Assembly: GCA_022316685.1 (NCBI GenBank) | Contig: JAKJHU010000056.1 | Span: 1,355,872 to 1,419,871 of the forward strand | DNA from: Progne subis subis | Taxonomy: Eukaryota; Chordata; Aves; Passeriformes; Hirundinidae | Reading direction: 5' to 3' | Length of the DNA: 64,000 bases | Shown: one piece after another, positions 24,157 to 35,800 of the stretch | Numbering within the stretch: position 1 is the stretch's first letter | Layout: every line of letters starts with the position of its first letter | Notes under the pieces: generated by a model | Databases searched by the model: none | What the model saw: only the letters and a program-made list of their open reading frames with translations | Told to the model about the DNA's origin: nothing | Translations under genes and position numbers: made by a program

Positions 24157-26089
24157 CATCACCACTTCTAGTCCAGGGGTTTTGAGAGGATGTACAGCAT
24201 CCTGTAGCTACCAACTCACAACATGTGCCCAGTTTAGCATCCTCCCAAACGTGTGACACTGACCTTGCTCTGTGATAGATGCCAGACAAAGGGAATTAAC
24301 CATTCCTCTGTTCTTATTTAGTTTGGAAGCTGTAACCTTTCGGTGCTCCCTGATGTACCAGATATGTCAGAGCATCCCACTCTGACTTCAAAGGAATGTC
24401 ACAGGAATAGGAAGCACAGAACCAGCAGCAAAGCAATTAGTTATATGATCTGATAGGGCAGTTCCCCTGCTCCACTTCCTAATGCCACTTAATGTGTTTC
24501 TATTAATGTTAAAACATGTGTTAAAGAGAGATCGGACACTGAGAAATGATGTCCCCCCTAGAAAGGACTGGACAATACTTTGATGTGGGTTCACAGTGAA
24601 AATTCTGAAAATCCACAGCTGTGGGTTCAGAGCAAAGTGAGGCAAAGAAAACAAGGCAGGATTTAAAACCTGCACTGGGGAACACTTTTCTCTTGCATGG
24701 ATATTTCCCATGCAGTAGATTTTATCTGAGTTTAAATACAAGAGAATCAAACTCTCTGCCTGAAATCCTCCTCACTGAACAGTGGGACACAGGAAATTGA
24801 CACTAGAAATGTAAGTGGTCTCATAGCAGTGGGAGAGGCACTGTCTGGCTTCCCTTAAATATATCCTACAAAAACTATATTTCCTCTATGGCAAGAAATA
24901 ACCTGTAGACTGAGTTTTATTGATAAATATAAACTGATTCATGCTAAATGACCAGCTGGCCACTTCCAAAGGTTTCTGCTTGCTTTTCCCTTGTTTGCTA
25001 GCAGTCCATCTCTCTCCACTAGCCCAGGATTTGTGCAGCCAACACCGGAATCTGGAACACTTTGCTAATTTGGAAAAGATAGAGAGGGTTTATGCTGCAG
25101 GAGCCCTGTCTCTAAGCCCTTCTAATATCCCAGCCCTGTCCCTGCAAAGCTGGGCCCTTGCTTTACACCAAGTGCACGTTCCTCTTTCACCACATGCAGG
25201 AGCATTTCAGGACAACTTTCTCTAAGAGGAGATTTCACCTCACACCTCTGCAGGTTAAAGAGGGACAAGGAAGAAGACAGGCACCCAGCTCAGCTCTCTT
25301 GCTCCTATCCCATTGATCTGACATTGCAGAGAGCCATGGAAATGACAAGAGCATCAAGAGCACAGGAATGCCCAGGAGCTGGCAGTCCTGGCTGGTCTTG
25401 GAAGTCCAGCCCTCACTCTTGATTTTTGGGAATTGTTTTGATATTGGAGCACATGCTTCTGGGGAAACATTGCTGCCCCCTGATAGGTGAGGAAGAAGGA
25501 GTGATGGGTTTGTTGTGAACAGCAGGGTCACTCCTGTGAGTCTGCACCTGCCCCAAAGGAGGGTGCTCTGCAGCCTGGTGAGGAGTGAGACCTACTGACA
25601 CCAGCCACACCCAGGCAGATTTAGCCCATGAAGGTCTGAACGCACATCTGCAATAACAGCATTAAAAAGATGGATATATGCTGGAACTGTCCACTGCTCT
25701 CCATTATTTACTGCTCTGGTGTTGAAAGGCTCCACAGGCTCAAGGCAGACACGGAAAAATAATAATCTGCTGGAGTACAGGGTGGCTGTAACCAGCCCAA
25801 TAAACCAGATCAGTGCTACCCACGGGCAGAGGCGTGCATGCTGATCCCCTCTACATGAGCCTTCAGATTTCTGTGCTACAAAACTGTGAAGAAACAAGGA
25901 GAAAAGGATTCTTGCCCTCCCTCCTTCGGCTTTTCAGGCTGGGAGTGCTCCGGGGCAGGACCTGCTTGGTTGTTTGTACAGCAGCCGAAAGGGTGCTGGA
26001 GCTTCGCTGCTCCTTGCAGGGGCAGCGCTGTGACTGCTGGGTTAGTATGGGCTGGTTTATGTTTTGCTTTGTCCTTTCCATGCCCTGAT
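24157..26089. other. Unannotated non-coding stretch
   Basis: No exon or transposon family recognised. Frames up to 120 codons on the minus strand (24388-24750) show no domain. The composition changes from AT-rich (24.3-24.95 kb) to GC-rich (25-26 kb). Confidence 0.5.
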
Positions 26090-29025
26090 TTCAACATCGA
26101 GCAGGGATCAACCTCGTAGCGAGCGCAGGGATATTCTCTCCCCATTGCCCCGGGTGATGGATGGGCGGATCCTGCAGCCGGCACAGCGGGTTCTGGTGGC
26201 TCTCCCTGTCCTTGGAGGGTGCAGGAGGTGCCCAGCATCGTGCCAGGAGCAGGGTTGGCCCCAGCCCTCCCTGCTGCAGCGAGGAAGGTGCTGCTGGTGC
26301 TGAGAGGGGGCAGAGCCAGTGGGGAAGAGGAGGAGAGGGAGGGAAATCACTCACACCAGCATCCCTGCGAATGAGGGCAGGCAGGAGCAGCGCCTGCTTG
26401 TAGGCAGGAAAAAGAGAGGGAAGATGAATCGAGGGCAGAAACAGAAGGTTTCTTCCAAGAACAATACCTGTAAATGTGAAAGGTGTGTTTCCCCCAAAGC
26501 CATTATTTTCTGCCAGCATGTGGGAAGCACAGGCTCTCTCCTTCTTGTGCAGGTGTTTAGTGAGTCCTACAGCTCACACAACAGATTTAGGCTTGTGGCT
26601 CTTCGAGCTCCTCTCCTTTTTCTCCCTAAAGTGCCCTCCATGCTCAGCTTTTCATTCTTTACGTCTCCGGCTCTAATTAGCTTTTCTCTCCTGCTGCTTC
26701 TGATGAATTGCTTGGGGTTTTTGCCTTTTTTATTTTTTTTTTTTTCCCCTCATATCTTTGGGGCCCCGCTGCTTCTTGGGGAGCTAGGCTAGAGAGTTTT
26801 ATTTCTCATCCCTCTCTGTCATTATGAAATAGAATCCTCTCAGATGAGGACATTCATTAAACTGATTTGGGATGCCTGGTCTATCTTCACCCTGTGTGTT
26901 TGCATTAGTGTGGGTAAAATAATTAAAATGAGCAGGAAGTGTAGGCTGGAATAATCAGAAAAGCTGGCCCTAACCTGAGGAAATTTGGGGGCAGGGTGCC
27001 TCTACTTTAATTGCAAAACATATTTGAGTGAATTCCTCTCTTTATTCCCATATCTTTGGATGTCAGGGTGTGTGGAAGACAAAGGAGATGAGACCCTGGA
27101 CTCAGAACTGTGTCCCCACAAACCCTGAGGTCACTGTAGGACCTGACATTTAATAAAACCTTAATGCAGATATGGTGGAGAAAGGAAGAATCCTTTTTTT
27201 ACCCTATGAATTTGCACCTCTTTAAAGTTCTCAGACTCTGACTTCTCTTCACAACCAGACAAACTCAATAAATTATTTCCAGCACAAAAGCAGAGATGAA
27301 CCTATTTAGAGAAAACAAGGCTTTAAGGGAGAAAAAGATGGAAAATATTAAGCACAAGGAGATGACAGAGCCAGGAGTGGCTTTTTATTCTCACAAGAGT
27401 AGGGTGGCTTCAGTGGGCATAGAGCTGAGAGCCACAAAAGCTCACCTTTGCCACAGCACCACTGTGTCTGGGTCAGCCACCTCCTCCCTGCATTGCTCAC
27501 ACCAGTCTGGCAACACTTCTTTTTTTCTTCTTTATGCCTCAGTTTTGAAGAGCCTTGGGACAGGGATGGCTTTTGGGGCACAGGGCACCTGGTGCTCCTT
27601 AGCCCCACGTGGGGATTGCATGGTGCTGCTGCCGCCGGTGCTGGCTCTGGGAAATCCTGGCTTGATCAGGTGCCACTGAGGTCCCTTCTTGCCCCTGGAA
27701 GTGAAATGTCCACAGCTTGCACAAGTCAAAGCGGGGCTCACGGGGCCCAGGAAAAGCAGAGCACAATTAATGTGGCCTGGCCTCATGCTAATGTGCCTGA
27801 TTGGCTCTGTGCTGGTGTCTGTGGGTGAGCAGCTCTGCAGGCATGTGCTCAGCAGGAGAACCAGGTCCATTTCAAGCCTTTGCACTCAAAGGGGACGCCT
27901 TGGGCTGAGTTACACTGAGACACCAAGCCAGGGCAGTCCCAGAGACTGTTCAGGGTCACAGCTGACTGAAGATCAGACATAAAAAGAACTGTACCTCAGC
28001 AGGACCAGGACCTCAGCAGCTCCTACAGCCCCCATCTGCTGTGGTCTCTGGGGGGGTTGTACCAGGCAAGCACTGCTGGCTCCCTCCCTGTGCAGAATCT
28101 TGCACCAGGTCCCAGATGGGTGCAGAGAGAATGATCTCACAGCAGGGAAGAGGCACATGCAGGCACCAGAGAGGGGTGGTGTGGCACTAGCAAACAAGAG
28201 CAAGTTTCATAGCACATGTGAGCCAGGGTACTTTGTGCCAGCCCTCTGTCCCCAAATGTCCCTGCAGATATGATCTCCACAGGTATCTCAAAAAAAGCAG
28301 CAATGGATTTTGAGAGTGAGGTTCAGCTGCATTTAGGAAAATATTTGCATCTCAGGCTGCTGTCCTTGCTCCTCATTAGACACTTGGCCAGTGGTGTCCA
28401 GGGTTCAACTCATCCCAAAGGAGGTGTCTCCAGTGAGGCAGATGGATTACACACTGTAAATGCTTCCCACCTTGCACTGCCTCTCAGGGGAGCAGGAATG
28501 GCTGGCTCAGGAGGAGACATCCAAGCTGCAGACGTCTAAATTTAAGCTGCCTCACATGACAGGAAACCTGCTGGTGTACAGGATGGCCAGACTGGGGATG
28601 CAGAACACCTGGTTTGGGATAGCTCAGCGTCAGGAACCCATCAGCAGGCAGGCAGGAAGGGCTTGGTCTGAAAACAGTGAAAGATGCACAAATAGTCCTG
28701 TCCCATGTGAGCGTGAAAACCCGTGAGAGTGGGTGTGAAGGAGACAGAGACACTCAGGGAGAGAGAGAGGGACAGTGAGAAGAAGAAAGAGATGATTTAG
28801 GACTGTTCCCAAGGTATGTCCTGTACTTGCCTCCTCCCCAAGGTCTTGGCACCGACTCGTTTCTCTGCAGAGAAGCCAGAGGTGTGTTCCTCCAAAGTGA
28901 TACTCTATCAAACAGGAAAGCCATTTACTTTCTGCTGGCTCTGCAGATTTTCAGTGCCTGCAACTGCAGACCTAAAAGTTTATCTTACCGGAGGAATTTA
29001 TATGGCGCTGTGAGATGGGCTGGTG
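26090..29025. other. Unannotated non-coding stretch, CpG patch at left end
   Basis: The first 100 bp carry about nine CpG (acctcgtagcgagcgcaggg, ccccgggtgatgg, agccggcacagcggg), dense for this window. The rest is ordinary. Frames of 142-157 codons near 26.1-26.8 kb run on both strands of the same DNA, and the plus-strand one ends in F/L low complexity. No protein family recognised. Confidence 0.4.
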
Positions 29026-29029
29026 TTAT

Positions 29030-29260
29030 ATGGCTCTAAGTAGTTACACGAAGCCTCTGTGGGCTAATAAAACAGTATTAATTGTATTGCTAAGGTTGCA
29101 TTTTAAACATTAAATTATGGATGGCTTGATAGCATCGTGAAAGCCAGCATCTTGACATGACCTAACCATTATCTATGGAAATGGCTAAAATGCCTTTTTG
29201 CAATGTACTCTGGTTGATTTAACTCTTTGAGGTGACACTTAACACTAAATTATTTCCTCT
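29030..29260. other. AT-rich candidate conserved non-coding segment
   Basis: About 230 bp dense in TAAT/ATTA and related motifs (gctaataaaacagtatt, attgtattgctaagg, cattaaattatggatgg, cttaacactaaattatttcc) with no simple repeat, no frame over 60 codons and no transposon. The look is that of a conserved enhancer. Only a cross-species comparison can tell. Confidence 0.2.
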
Positions 29261-29825
29261 GGCAGAGGGAGAGCAGGGAGGGCTTCTCCTCCTCCTTCCT
29301 CTTCTTTACCATCCCTATTCTCTTCCTGAGCTGTTTCTGAACTGCTTTTTAACCTCCTCAGCTTAATTTAGCCAGGAAACGGCAAATGTGGGGGGAGAAG
29401 CACAAGCCCAGACCTCACACCAGTCCCCACTTTGTCCTGTGCTTCTCTGAGAGTGCACAGGAGAGGAACCCTGGGAACAGCGGCAGCGGGAGGTGTGGGA
29501 TGGCAGGGAAAAGCTCAGAGGAGCCCTGGCACAGTGGGAGTGGGTCCTGGAGGGGTCCCTGCCCAGCTCTGCCCCAGAGTGAACGAACCAGCCCCTGTTA
29601 ATCTAATTAAAGGGGTCAGCCCTAAAGGCCAATTATAGCACAGCCAGTGTCAACTGCGATTCTTCCCTCTCTGGCTGTAGGGGCAGAGCTGCAGCAGAGC
29701 CTTTCACGGCTGGGAACGGCGTCTGCTGATGGAAGAAAAGCAGGCAAACAAAAAAACAAACAAACCTAACGGGTTTGCCTTTATTTATTACCGCTATTTG
29801 TTTTAAGAGGTCGATGGGCTCATGG

Positions 29826-30170
29826 CTGGAGGTGGCCGGCTGAGGAGCAGACACACATCCCCGGAGCTCCAGGCGGGTCCCACCCCTGGTGCCGCTCCCG
29901 TTCCCCATCCCGGTGTTTGTCCCCGTGTCCCGCAGCAGGTGAGGCGCGGTGTCTGCCGTGGGAGCCGGGCTGGGGACACATTCCCAAGGCAGCGGCGGGG
30001 TCCTGGCCGGCATCCCCGGCTGTGCGAGGCACAGCTGGTCGGTGGGGAGACCGCGGGGACCCCGCCGTGCCCGGCATCCCACGGCTGGCGTGTCACACTT
30101 GGCAGCTCCGTGTTTGCGAAGCTGCGGCTCTGACATGTCCCCGCTGACCCCGGCAGAGCAGCCGGCACTT
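29826..30170. promoter_or_regulatory. CpG-island-like block
   Basis: By hand count, about 31 CpG occur in 345 bp of GC-rich DNA (gcggcggggtcc, gaccgcggggacc, cccgccgtgcccgg). This meets the usual length, GC and observed/expected tests. It abuts the minisatellite that starts at 30171. A splice-acceptor-like stretch (pyrimidine tract ending cccgcag at 29935) and a donor-like caggtgagg (29936-29944) fall inside, but without a recognisable coding frame. It may be a promoter, an orphan CpG island or simply a GC-rich flank of the tandem array. Confidence 0.45.
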
Positions 30171-31548
30171 CTCCCAGTGCTCCCACTGTTCCCATTATCG
30201 CCACTGTCCCCACTGTCCCCACTGTTCCCACTATTCCCACTGTTCCCACTGTCCCCACTGTTCCCACTATCCCCACTGCTCCCACTGTCTCCACTGTCCC
30301 CACTATCCCCACTGCTCCCACTGTCTCCACTGTCCCCACTGTTCCCACTATTCCCACTGCACTGTTCCCACTGTTCCCACTGTTCCCACTATCCCCACTA
30401 TCCGCACTGCGCCCACTGTTCCCACTGTTCCCACTATCCCCACTGCTCCCACTGTTCCCACTGTTCCCACTGTCTCCACTGTCCCCACTATCCCCACTGC
30501 TCCCACTGTCTCCACTGTCCCCACTGTTCCCACTATTCCCACTGTTCCCACTGTCCCCACTGTTCCCACTGTTCCCACTGTTCCCACTATCCCCACTGTT
30601 CCCACTGTTCCCACTGTTCCCACTATCCCCACTATCCGCACTGCGCCCACTGTTCCCACTGTTCCCACTATCCCCACTGCTCCCACTGTTCCCACTGTTC
30701 CCACTGTCTCCACTGTCCCCACTGTTCCCACTGTCCCCACTGTTCCCACTGTTCCCACTGTTCCCACTATCCCCACTGCTCCCACTGTTCCCAATGTTCC
30801 CACTGTTCCCACTGCTCCCACTGTTCCCACTATCCCCACTGCTCCCACTGTTCCCATTATCCCCACTGTCCCACTGTTCCCATTATCCCCACTGTCCCCA
30901 CTGTTCCCATTATCCCCACTGTCCCCACTGTTCCCACTATTCCCACTGCTCCCACTGCTCCCACTGTTCCCACTGTCTCCACTGTTCCCACTGTTCCCAC
31001 TGTTCCCACTATCCCCTGCTCCCACTGCTCCACTGTTCCCACTGTCTCCACTGTCCCCACTGTTCCCACTGTTCCCACTGTTCCCACTATCCCCACTGCT
31101 CCCACTGTTCCCATTATCCCCACTGTCCCCACTGTTCCCACTATCCCACTGCTCCCACTGTTCCCACTGTTCCCACTGTTCCCACTATCCCCACTGCTCC
31201 CACTGTTCCCACTGTTCCCACTGTTCCCACTGTCCCCACTGTTCCCACTATCCCCACTGCTCCCACTGTCTCCACTATCCCCACTGCTCCCACTGTTCCC
31301 ACTATCCCCACTGCTCCCACTGCTCCCACTATCCCTACTGCTCCCACTGTTCCCATTATCCCCACTGTCCCCACTGTTCCCACTGTTCCCACTGCTCCCA
31401 CTGTTCCCACTGTCTCCACTGTCCCCACTGTCCCCACTGTTCCCACTATCCCCACTGCTCCCACTGTTCCCATTATCCCCACTGTCCCCACTGTTCCCAC
31501 TATCCCCACTGCTCCCACTGTTCCCACTGTTCCCAGTGCTCCCACTGC
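30171..31548 (+). repeat. 9-bp-unit minisatellite, ~150 copies
   Basis: About 1.38 kb of tandem 9-mers. The main units are TTCCCACTG, TCCCCACTG, CTCCCACTG and TCTCCACTG, with ACTA replacing ACTG in some. Variants are arranged in blocks, including a 130-bp stretch (30360-30489) repeated exactly 234 bp (26 units) later at 30594-30723. A few partial units (near 30358, 30867, 31012, 31029 and 31145) shift register. The minus strand carries GGG or GGGG about every 9 bases. Because 9 is divisible by 3, most frames stay open, giving tripeptide patterns such as PLF, SHC and VPT (plus) and GTV and GNS (minus). These are not genes. Confidence 0.97.
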
Positions 31549-32735
31549 CAGCTCCTGAGCTGCTCAGACACCCAGGTGCAGCTCCCAAAACCCCAAGGAG
31601 AAGCCCTTGGCTCACCCCAGGGCTGAGGCAGCACGGGATGAGGGAGACATTAAACATAAAGGAAAGGAGAATTATATCTTCTGCTACCATCCCTGTGGTC
31701 CTTGTGTCTCTGCTGGGATGGAGACCCCCGTGCCCGCTTGGATTTGTGCCACAAGCCATGGGACCTCCTGCCCCGTTTCGCCTGCATTCAGGAGAACATC
31801 CATGCACTGGCAGACATGGAAATGAAATGCAAATCTCTGCTGCCCACGGCTCACAAAACACACCTGTGCGCTGTTGCAGCATGCAAGCCCCAGTCGTGGC
31901 CTCTAGGAATCAGACAAAATAAGTAAAGGGCACTCATGCTCTGGTGACCTTGAATTTTTATACTAATAAAGCTACTTGATGGCTTTTTTAACAAAAGGGG
32001 GGGAAAAAAAATCCTTTCATAGGTTGCTGTCCCCTGACAACACTTTGACATCCGAGACCCATCATGCGTCTTGTATTATGGAGTGCTCATTTATCTTGGA
32101 AGTCTGTAGCAGCTGCTCATATTACAAGTGGGAATTTCTTCCCTTTGTTTTCCTCGATGTTGCTCTCCTGAACTTTGGTTCAAGGGTTGATTTAAGTGGT
32201 TCTGTGTTACAGACTGATGAGATATTTCCAGCGAGTGAAATGACTAAGCGTAGCATGTTTAATGTCTTTGGTGGATAAAGCTCACTACTCATTTCTGGGT
32301 ACTTCAATGAGCTTTGCTTTGTAGAGTTCACAGTCTGAGAGCTGGGTTTATGTGGTACAAAGTGTGCCCAAAGGAGGTACACTGGTGCAAAATATGTATA
32401 AGAATCTCATCAGGTTCCCCACAGCTCCCAAAGACCCCTGTTGCAAAGCAGCTGCCCTGGGAAGCCAAACTGTTACAGAAATCAGCCCAGAAGAGAAAAG
32501 CCCTGAACAGGACCCCAAGTGCCCAACAAAGTCAAAAATAACTGGAATACAAAGAGGAGATAAGGAAATCCTGCTGCAAAATCCCAGAGGATGATTTATG
32601 GGAAGTGTATGGCGATAATGGTTATGTTTGATTTTTAAGCTTGAGAATTGAGATTTCTCTTTTTGGACCACAGAGGAACCATGCAGGTGCTGGTGGGACA
32701 GGAGAAGATGAATGCATGTGCAGGAGTTTTCCCCT
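31549..32735. other. Unannotated non-coding stretch
   Basis: Unique DNA right of the minisatellite. No exon or repeat family recognised. An AT-rich segment around 32040-32280 has little CpG and no frame longer than 100 codons. Confidence 0.5.
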
Positions 32736-32877
32736 ATCCCTGTCAGTGTTCAAGGCCAGGCTGGATGGGGCATTGAGCATCCTGATCTAGTGGAAGGTGT
32801 CCTTGCCCATGGCAGGGGATTGGAACTGGGTGAGCTTCAGGGTCCCTTCCAACCCAAACCATTCTCTATTCTATGAA
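32736..32877 (+). mobile_element. CR1 LINE 3'-end fragment
   Basis: Short CR1 terminus: 'tgttcaaggccaggctggat', 'tgatctagtggaaggtgtcc', 'catggcaggggattggaact', 'cccttccaacccaaacc', and a near-intact tail (attctctattctatgaaac). It lies only about 3.5 kb from the antisense copy at 36232. Confidence 0.92.
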
Positions 32878-35800
32878 ACATCAGCCGTGTCCTTACAGCA
32901 GCTCAGCTCTCTTGCACAACTCACAGAACAGTTTGTTGAGCTCAAAGCTGTTCTCCTTACTCATGAAAAACCACCAAAACCTTCGTTCAGCCTGAAATCC
33001 TCTGTTGGATATCTGGGACCGGCAGCCTCATGGTGAACAGCCCCAGAGCTGTAGCTGTTGGGGTTTGGTTGGGGGTCTGGTTGGACACAGGGAGAATGCC
33101 CCATCCAGAACGATGCTCCTGAGGGGACAGAGCTGGTGGCAGCAGTGCTGCATTAGCTGGTCCATCATGTGGGTTATGTAGAGGCTGCCTGGCTGGGCTG
33201 GGATGAGCCAGCTGGCCATTCTGTTGGGCAAGTGGTGCGTGGCTGAAGCCTGGTCCATGCCCAGGCTCTGCTGGTCTGTGCAGTCTGTATATGCAGAATT
33301 CAGCCAGCTGGCTCTGGCATCACCACCGTGGGCTGAAGCACAGCTCCTAAAGGCAGAGAAATGCAAATCAAAGAGGATGAATCCCTCCCTGACCTGCACA
33401 TTGTTTGGGATCAAGGGTCAATTTCTCCAGAGGTAGTGGGAGCTTCCTGCCCTCCTCCTGCTGCTGCATCCCGAAGAGATGAAAGGCAAATCTCTGGCAA
33501 AAATTATGGCATAACATGGCCTGAGCTTTTGCAGGAAGTTTTGGAGCCTGTTCCTTGCTGAGAGGGGGTTGCTGCAATCCTACGTGAACCGTAACACCAA
33601 GGCAGCGTCTGCACAAAGCGCTGAGAAGTGAAACCAGTGCTCCCCACCCAGCTCTTTTCCCCGGTTCCCAGGCCGACAGAGACAGCTTGGCTCATCTTTA
33701 CAGCTGCAGCCTCCCTCTGTTCCCAAGGTCTGCTCACCCTCCTGGCTTCTTCTTTGTTCTTCAGACCACCAGGACAGAGACACATGCAAAGCCAGCCCTG
33801 CCCTGGCTCCGCGGCGGTGGCCCCCATCTCCCTTCAGACTTAGGAATTTATAAGCAATCATAATTTCCTGCTGCCACTTGCTTTCACTGCACAGGCCTTC
33901 TGTGATTTGCTTGGAACCCCAGCAGATATCCATCAAGGACATGTCTTTTCCAGCTGGCATTTAATGTGTGCCTCTGATGGTGGCTGGTGGTCCATTGATC
34001 TGCCCACCCCCAGCAGAGTCTCAAAGAGATGATTTGCTTCTTGGCCTTTTAGCAACAGTGAGCTCCTGCCTTTTTATGACCCTCGGTGCCCCCTCCTCAG
34101 GTGGTGGCTTGAAATACCTTTTGGGGGGGTTGGTATTGACGAGCATCTCTGTGACTCCATGTGTCGTGTCTTAGTCCATGACAGCAGTGCACAGCTAGTG
34201 ACAAGGGGGCACCAGTGCCATCGAAGGGTGACCATTGAAAGATTTAGGACTTGGGTTTGGAGCAGCTTCTAAGGGTTCAGAGGCTTCTCTGAAGCTAAGC
34301 CAAACCCCTTTGGCCTGGAAATGGAGCTGGGAAATAAAATGAGATTAAGCTGTCAAGTGAGATTTATGGTTCATCCTTGTTCCAGATGGGTCAAAAATAA
34401 CACGAGTGCAGCTTCTTCGAGAGAGCACCAGTGCCTCTGCTCTCAGACAGAGCCAGGGAGGGGAGGACAGGTGGGCCTTCCTTCCAGGTCAGTGGTTGAT
34501 TATTGTTTTGGGGAAGTCCAGCTTGTGCTCTGGCCCATCTGTAGCTGGGGACTTCTGCATCTTGGTCAAACTGGTAAAGGGATTCACCCTGACCCCGAGG
34601 ATGAAGGTGACACTTTGGGAACCAGCAGATCCTGGGGACGCTGCCATGGTCCTGCTGCTTGTCCTGGTTCACAAGCTCCTTGCAGACACCAGATTTTTCT
34701 TCCAGCCTCGCAGCAGCTTCCTCACTGCCCTGTCTGCCGAGCTTCCAGCTCGGATAGCGGCGATACAACGCACGGATCACCCTCTGCTGCTGCTGGCAAC
34801 TTCCACCCTCTTTCTGTTCCTGCTAAAAAATACTGGTCAGCAAGTGTTTTAAAAGGGTTTAAGCCAAGCTCCAGATGCTTCAGAACATGAACTAGTGGTC
34901 CATTGCATGAGCAGCAGAGCTACCAGGGAGATGAAAGCATCCAGTAACAGGGGACTGGGTAAAGTCACCTCAGCTGGCCCAGCTGGCACTAGAAAAGGGC
35001 ACAGATCCATGCCCTGAGCCTTCTCAGGCCACACCACGGGGCACCTTTCAGGATGTTTGCATCAAGCCACAGTCTCTGTCACTGTGAATCAAATCAGACT
35101 CTGGGAATTGTAGAAAAGTGGAGAACAGAGCAGAAAATGTCATTGTGTTGCTACAAATGTCTCTGGTGCACCCACATTGACTCAGTGGATGATTCAGGTT
35201 CTAAGGGAGCTCAGGATGTTGTTGTCTGTGGTTTGTGACATTTTGGTCCCACAGCACTCAGAGGAAATAAGATGTTTGGATAAGATCCATGCAAAGTAAC
35301 GTGAGTGACTGAAGGCCCGGGAGGAGAGATGCTCTAGTTTGGAAAATAAACGGTCAAGCAGACATACAAGCAAAGTCCTGAGAATTCCTGAGGGAGGACT
35401 GATGGCTCATTGTCTTGTATAAGAGAGGAATTAGGAGCAATGGACAAAACAAGAAGCTGTCAGGTTCAGAAGCTGCATCCTCCTGTGCCCCACTCTGGGG
35501 TGTGGGTACAGCTGTACCCCCAGAGGTGCGATATGACCAGCTGTGAAACTCATGGGGTGGCACCAAGCTGACCTTCCAGCTAACTTCGTCTGAAGAGGAT
35601 GGCATGGCCTCAGCATGGCTTTCACACACAGTTCATTTTTTAACCCCTCTGTTGAAATCTTTCGGATACTGTTATATATTTCATATATTCAGTATATTTC
35701 AGATACTGTTATATATTTCTACCATTCTTCTGTGGCCCCAGTTCATTACAAAACAAGCTAATAACCACTGAAATTAGCAAATGGGTATCAGTTACCATCA

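Noticed and set aside
29890..29944. Micro-exon flanked by an acceptor-like tract and a donor-like caggtgagg
   Set aside because: Only three bases lie between the two sites, so this is more likely a chance pairing in GC-rich DNA.
30171..31548. CRISPR-like or telomeric interpretation of the regular array
   Set aside because: Units are contiguous 9-mers with no spacers, and the unit is not TTAGGG-like.
30348..31882. Minus-strand frames of 225 and 341 codons with GTV and GNS repeats
   Set aside because: Same tandem array read on the other strand; composition follows the unit exactly.
29949..31922. 657-codon plus-strand frame, rich in PLF, SHC and VPT repeats
   Set aside because: It is the translation of the 9-bp minisatellite. 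It changes register at each partial unit and has no conserved non-repeat domain.
34321..34890. 189-codon plus-strand frame with overlapping 148- and 129-codon frames
   Set aside because: Three frames open on both strands of the same DNA with no recognisable product, which is typical of stop-poor composition rather than coding.
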